Assembly: GCA_030849075.1 (NCBI GenBank)
Contig: JASAOO010003114.1
Span: forward strand, 1-22,920
Direction of reading: 5' to 3'
DNA from: Zelonia costaricensis
Lineage: Eukaryota > Euglenozoa > Kinetoplastea > Trypanosomatida > Trypanosomatidae
Length of the DNA: 22,920 bases
A model generated the notes under the pieces. It was given only the letters and a program-made list of their open reading frames with translations. It made no database searches and was not told the origin of the DNA. The position numbers and the translations under genes were made by a program. This document shows, piece after piece, positions 18,656 to 22,920 of this stretch. Position 1 is the stretch's first letter; each line of letters starts with the position of its first letter.

Positions 18656-19240
18656 TCCCCTTTTTTGTTTACGGTGGGTGTTGCGTGTCGTCGAGCTCCG
18701 CTTGTGGGGAAGTTATCGGTGGGTTCTCTTCCATCTCCCGTTGTTGCTGCTTTTCTGTGCAGCCTGCTTTGTACCACTCGTTCACAATGAACTGCTCTCT
18801 CTCTCTCTCTCACACTCACTCACTCTCATCTCCTTGTTGATTTCTGTTTTTTTTTCCTTCTTCCTCACTTCATTCACGTCGCGCATTCCTCTTTGTTCTG
18901 TGATGGTGCGCGCTCTTGGCTTTCGCCTTCCCCGGCCGCTGTGACGAGCGCGGGTCCATCTGAGCTTCCGCGTGTTTCTCTCTCGCTCTTTCTTTGTTTT
19001 TGTTTGGTTTGTCTTGTGTGCGTGCGTGTTGCGCAGTCGTCGCGCCCGGTGTATTTTGTGCGCGTGTAGCCTGTGCTCTCCTTGATCTCACTGCATGTTC
19101 GTGTTTCTCTTGCCGCTGACCCTTGCATCTTTACGTTTCCTTCATTCGTTTCACGCCTCACCCTCTTCCCTCCCCTCCCCCCTCCCTCCCTCCCTCTTCT
19201 CTTTCCTCGTCTTGACTCCTGAAGGCCACGCCACGTGGCC

Positions 19241-21557
19241 GCCGCCGATCACGCGCACACACACAAACAAACACACACACACACACACACACACGTACAC
19301 CCGCACTCCGTGTTACCTTCGCTAGTTGCCGCTAGTGGTCTGGTTACTGCGTCGCCGTCAAGCTTCGCGCGCGCCAAGCAGTCACTCCGCACCCTCTCGC
19401 ACGCTTGGCGCCTCCATCTCGCTGCCTTTCCGCACCTCCATAGGAGTTGGAGTAGCCAGGAGTTCAAGTGAAGCCGTCATGGACTTGTGTGTGTGTGGAG
19501 GGGGTGGGGTGGTGAGGGTTGGTGTGTGATGGCAAGCGCGTCGCGGATGAGCTGCTTGTGCGTGTGCGTGTGCGCTCGCGTGTGGAGCAGCTGTGGAGCT
19601 GACGGAGTCATGACACCGCGCCTGCGGAGCATTCCCTTTCTCTTTGTGTTGCTACCGTGGAAAGACAGTAACGCGCGGCTTCTCTCTCTCTCCCCACTCT
19701 CCGGCTCTCCGTCCTCCTCTACAAGAAAAAAAAAGTGTCTTGATCGCTCTATCACCACGCCGTCTACCTCCGCCTTCCTCAATTGCCTCACCCTCTTCAC
19801 CTACCAAAAAAAAAATGCCTACGTGCCATTCCGTGATCGCGTCGTGCTTGTGCTCATGTCTTTGCTCTCCCTTTCTCCTTTGCGTGTGTGTGTGTACTTT
19901 TCTCTCTCTATGGCGTGTAAGGGTGTACATGCATGTTTGTGTGTATGGTTTCCCTCTTGTAGTCAGCCTTTGCTTCGCTGTGTGACTCCGTTTTTCTTCT
20001 TGTTTTGTGTGCTTTGTGTATGTGTGTCTGCTTGTGTGTGTGTGTTGTCCTCTTTAGTTTTGCCGCCTTGTCCTCGTCGGTGCTAGCGCGCCTCGGTGAA
20101 CCTCATGTTGCTGCCGCTTCTCCTTACACCCCCTTCCCCCCCCCCTCCACCTTCCCCGACGTGTTTGCCACTTGCTGGTGCGATCTGCGGCTTCTCCGCA
20201 ATTCTCTTCTACGCGCATGTAGCTTTTCTTTTGCTTCGCCCTGCCCTTTTTGGCCTTCCCTTGTTGTTTCCTGATTTACGGCTCGTTCTTTTCCCCCCTT
20301 TCCTTCTTCCCTCCGTTCCCCTGCCTCCGGCACCGCGCATGCGCACTAGAGCGTAAACCCAGCCGCCTACTCTCCGTCTCGCATCTTTCTTTTCCCCTGT
20401 CTCTCTCGCTCTCTCTCCTCGTGCTCCGCTTTTCGGTGTTGTTGTTGGTGTTTTTCTTCTCCATTTATTTCTGCCGCGCGTGCGTTCCGAACTCATCGCT
20501 GGCTCGGTGCAAGCTAAGCTGCACACGCCTTCTTTTTTTTACCCCTGTGATTTCCACTTTCTTCTTTGTTTGCTTGTTTAGCTTTGCTGTTTGGAACTCT
20601 GTCCGTACAGCCCTCCAGTCCCTTCGCCGCTCCCCCTGGTTTGTCACCATGAGGCATCCCACCTCCAACCTCCGCCTTTCTCCTCCTTTTTGTGTTTTTT
20701 TTTTTCGGTTTCGCTCTGCGTCGATCCTTCGGTTTCTTCGTTGCCGTGTTGTCCTGCTGTGCCTCCACTTTCTCCCAGAACGCAAATCCCCCGCTCTTCC
20801 ACTCGCCCACCCACGGCGGTGCGTGGCGTTCCTTTTCTTTTTTGGCTCTCTCCACTGATCGCTTAGCTTTCCACGTTGTTGGTGTTTGGCTTCTACCCTC
20901 GCTTCTGCTCTTACGCCTCCTTCTCCCCTCTCTCTCTCTTCCGCCTCGCACTCTTGGATGAACGGACGTTGCCTCCTCTTCATCCCCCCCCCTCCCGTCC
21001 CCCTCCACACACACACAGACACAAACGAACTTCATACCCACGCAAACAACACACGCCTTTCGTCCCTCCCTCTCTCTATCTGGCCTTCTTTTTTTTGTTT
21101 TGTTTTGTTCCAGTGCTGCAGTCTCCTGCACCACTTTAACCGTTTCCCCCCCCCTTCCCAGCACACGCTTGAAAACAGGACGCTACAGTAACTCCCTGCA
21201 CCCTCCCCTCCCCCCAAAGCCCTGCGTCGTCCTCTTCTCCGCCCCGCAGTGGCATCGGGCAACCTCCCGCGCACGTGGTGGTGCTGACGCACTGGGGGGG
21301 GGGGAGGTCGCTTGCACAAGGAGACAGCTGGAGAATGACCGCGGGCTACGTTGATGAAAAGCGGAAAAAAAAACAAAGAAGAAATGAATGAAGGCTCTTT
21401 CTTTTTTTTGTTCTTCTCAGGTGCTTTGCTACCGTGTCCTGCACCAAAGCTCAGGCCCGTCTGCGGACTTTCTGTTCGTTCTTTCTTTTGTCCTGCCTTG
21501 ATTCTTGGCCCTTGAGGGAAGTTTGTGGGTTTTTGTCCACAGAACGCGCAGGCCCTT
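19241..21557. other. Non-coding DNA, pyrimidine-rich with a mixed island
   Basis: It begins with a CA microsatellite (about 19255-19298), then a mixed, less repetitive island at about 19320-19640 with no convincing ORF. C/T-rich sequence with T-tracts follows to about 21220. At 21230-21385 a GC-rich piece with a G11 run (21294-21304) is followed by an A-rich stretch (21357-21385), an arrangement seen at retroposon tails, but I cannot assign it. An acceptor-like T-tract and CAG lie at 21402-21420. Confidence 0.55.
19255..19298. repeat. CA microsatellite
   Basis: A CA run with AAA interruptions in its first third and a pure block at about 19269-19294. It is one of the few long CA runs on a strand that otherwise carries TG. 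Confidence 0.85.
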
Positions 21558-21577
21558 CCCCCCCCCCCCCCCCCCGN

Positions 21578-22434
21578 AGGAGAGCAAGCGAGCGGGAGCT
21601 TTGCCTTTGCTCTTTTTTCATTTTTTTTTCTGTTACTATTGATGAGACGGCAATCCCCCTCCCACGCCCACGTCGGAAGGAAACAGTGGAGAGCGCTGAT
21701 GCTGGATGCCACAAACCACCACTGTTGTCGAGCGTGGCCACAAAAGAAAGAACAAAGGAGGGACGACGTTGGCGTGCTCAACGTTCGTCCTCTTTGTGCG
21801 CCAGCGCGCACCCCCCTCTAGCCCTCCCACGTGCAGCGCGGGTGTGCGTGTGTGCGAGTTTACTTCGAACCACGCCTTGCAGTGCTCGCTCTTGTCTTCT
21901 GGTATTTCTGTTTCCTTTTTCTCCTTCCTTTGGTGTGCGACACTGTCGCCATCCCTCTGAATCGCTTCTGATCTTCTTGCGCTTATTTTTCTATTAGTAC
22001 TGTCACTGGTCCGTCTGTCTTCCTTGTATGCCTACGGCTGCCCTCTAGCTGACCGCTGCCATCGCTATCAGGCCTGTGCATCTTCCCTGCTACGTCCTTC
22101 CTCCGTTCTGCCTCCGTCCCCCTCTCCTTCCAGTTGTGCACGGCGCGCTTCGTCACTTTTTCTCCCTCTCGTGTGCTTCGCAGTTTTTTCACGTGGAGTA
22201 CGCAAGGCCAGGAGGTGAGTGAGGTGGGCAGACACCGCGACTCTCACAGAACAGAACACCGCTTGGTGTGACACTCGCATCGGCACCCGAGGAAGTATGT
22301 GCTTGGCTCTCTCGCTGGTGTTCACGAAAACGAGAGCGCCTCGACACGGGGAGGAAGGGGGGCCCGACGAGCGATCAAGAGAGAAGTGCGGCACGAGGCC
22401 CCCCGCGTTCCACCTCTTCCCCCGCTTCGTGTAG

Positions 22435-22486
<52 letters not shown>

Positions 22487-22920
22487 GCGGGTGGCTGTCG
22501 TCCCTTTCCCCTCCCCTCCCACTCATTTCTCCGTACCGTGTCGGCTTGCCTTCCACATCCTCCACGCCGCCTGTGAGTACTCCGTGTTGATCCTTGGTCG
22601 ATTCCTGTGCAGGCAAGCCTTCCAGCTCCTCATCGTACCGTCTTTGTTTTTTTCCTTCGTGCGCCTAAGTGTGTGTGTGTGTGCGTGTATCTGTGTGAGC
22701 TCGTCTGCAGAGCTCCCGTTCGGGGCGGCGGCGAGAAACAGCACCTCTCGAGTGCTTTGCCCGCGAGCAGTTCCTCCTTCCCACCTAGCTCTCTCACTCT
22801 CTCTTCCCCTCTCTCTCTAATCTGCGCGCGTCGCGGGAGGAGGGTAAACAGAGATAAGATTGGAGCAGAGAGGTGCGACGGCAGGGGAGGGCGAGCGAAG
22901 GGAACTCTGCAACGAGAGCG
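21578..22920. other. Non-coding DNA at the right edge
   Basis: Mixed pyrimidine- and purine-rich sequence with no credible CDS on either strand. It contains a long GT microsatellite (22437-22488), a second short GT run near 22669-22688 and a purine-rich end (about 22828-22920). Nothing here identifies the next gene. Confidence 0.6.
22437..22488. repeat. Longest GT microsatellite of the window
   Basis: Pure alternating GT from 22437 to 22481 (45 bases), followed by CGTGTGC. Likely length-polymorphic between strains. Confidence 0.9.

Larger units (their letters stand above)
15921..19223. other. Non-coding 3' flank and probable 3'UTR of the large gene
   Basis: After TAG the sequence turns at once into C/T tracts and TG microsatellites (about 16100-16130, 16725-16749, 17777-17798). 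A less repetitive island at about 16760-17200 contains a perfect hairpin (16926-16946). C-tracts at 18611-18655 and 19160-19198 are G-rich on the minus strand. No ORF with coding-like composition is seen. The poly(A) site cannot be placed. Confidence 0.6.

Noticed and set aside
19224..19240. GGCCAC-GCCAC-GTGGCC short hairpin
   Set aside because: A 6-bp stem in GC-rich sequence is expected by chance at this window size. Nothing else supports function.

Overview
The window comes from the nuclear genome of a trypanosomatid, most likely Leishmania or a close relative in the Leishmaniinae. Three things point there. There is one very long, intron-less, GC3-rich ORF rich in Ala, Pro, Gln and Ser. 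Its flanks are kilobases of non-coding DNA built from pyrimidine tracts, TG/CA microsatellites and T-tract-plus-AG trans-splice acceptor signals. A decayed gag / tyrosine-recombinase / RT-RNase H retroelement of the VIPER/TATE type sits upstream. The genus is an inference, because no sequence search was possible.

Layout. Positions 1-925 are low-complexity intergenic DNA. Positions about 960-1315 are a GC-richer, non-repetitive block that resembles a SIDER-type degenerate retroposon (tentative). Positions about 2208-4490 hold a degenerate tyrosine-recombinase retrotransposon on the minus strand, antisense to the gene. In its own 5'-to-3' order it carries a gag-like ORF (4476-3875), a tyrosine recombinase (3863-3078), a stump where most of the reverse transcriptase has been lost (3057-2728) and an RNase H domain (2738-2328). 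Every module carries lesions. Positions 4477-11078 are about 6.6 kb of non-coding sequence: mostly pyrimidine-rich with several good splice-acceptor signals, plus one purine-rich stretch at about 6030-6345. Positions 11079-15920 encode the only intact protein gene, on the plus strand. It is a 1613-residue protein of unknown function with a strong N-myristoylation signal, two ordered regions and a long Pro/Gln/Tyr/Met/Ala-rich disordered C-terminal half. Positions 15921-22920 are another 7 kb of non-coding DNA with microsatellites, C-tracts, one perfect 9-bp hairpin and one ambiguous base (N at 21577).

The gene and the retroelement have no evident functional link. The gene sets the direction of the polycistronic unit (plus), and the polarity of the pyrimidine tracts agrees. 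The most distinctive features are the readable VIPER/TATE-like fossil, whose gag frame is broken only at two A homopolymers, and the isolation of a putatively membrane-anchored, prion-like protein gene between unusually long non-coding flanks.
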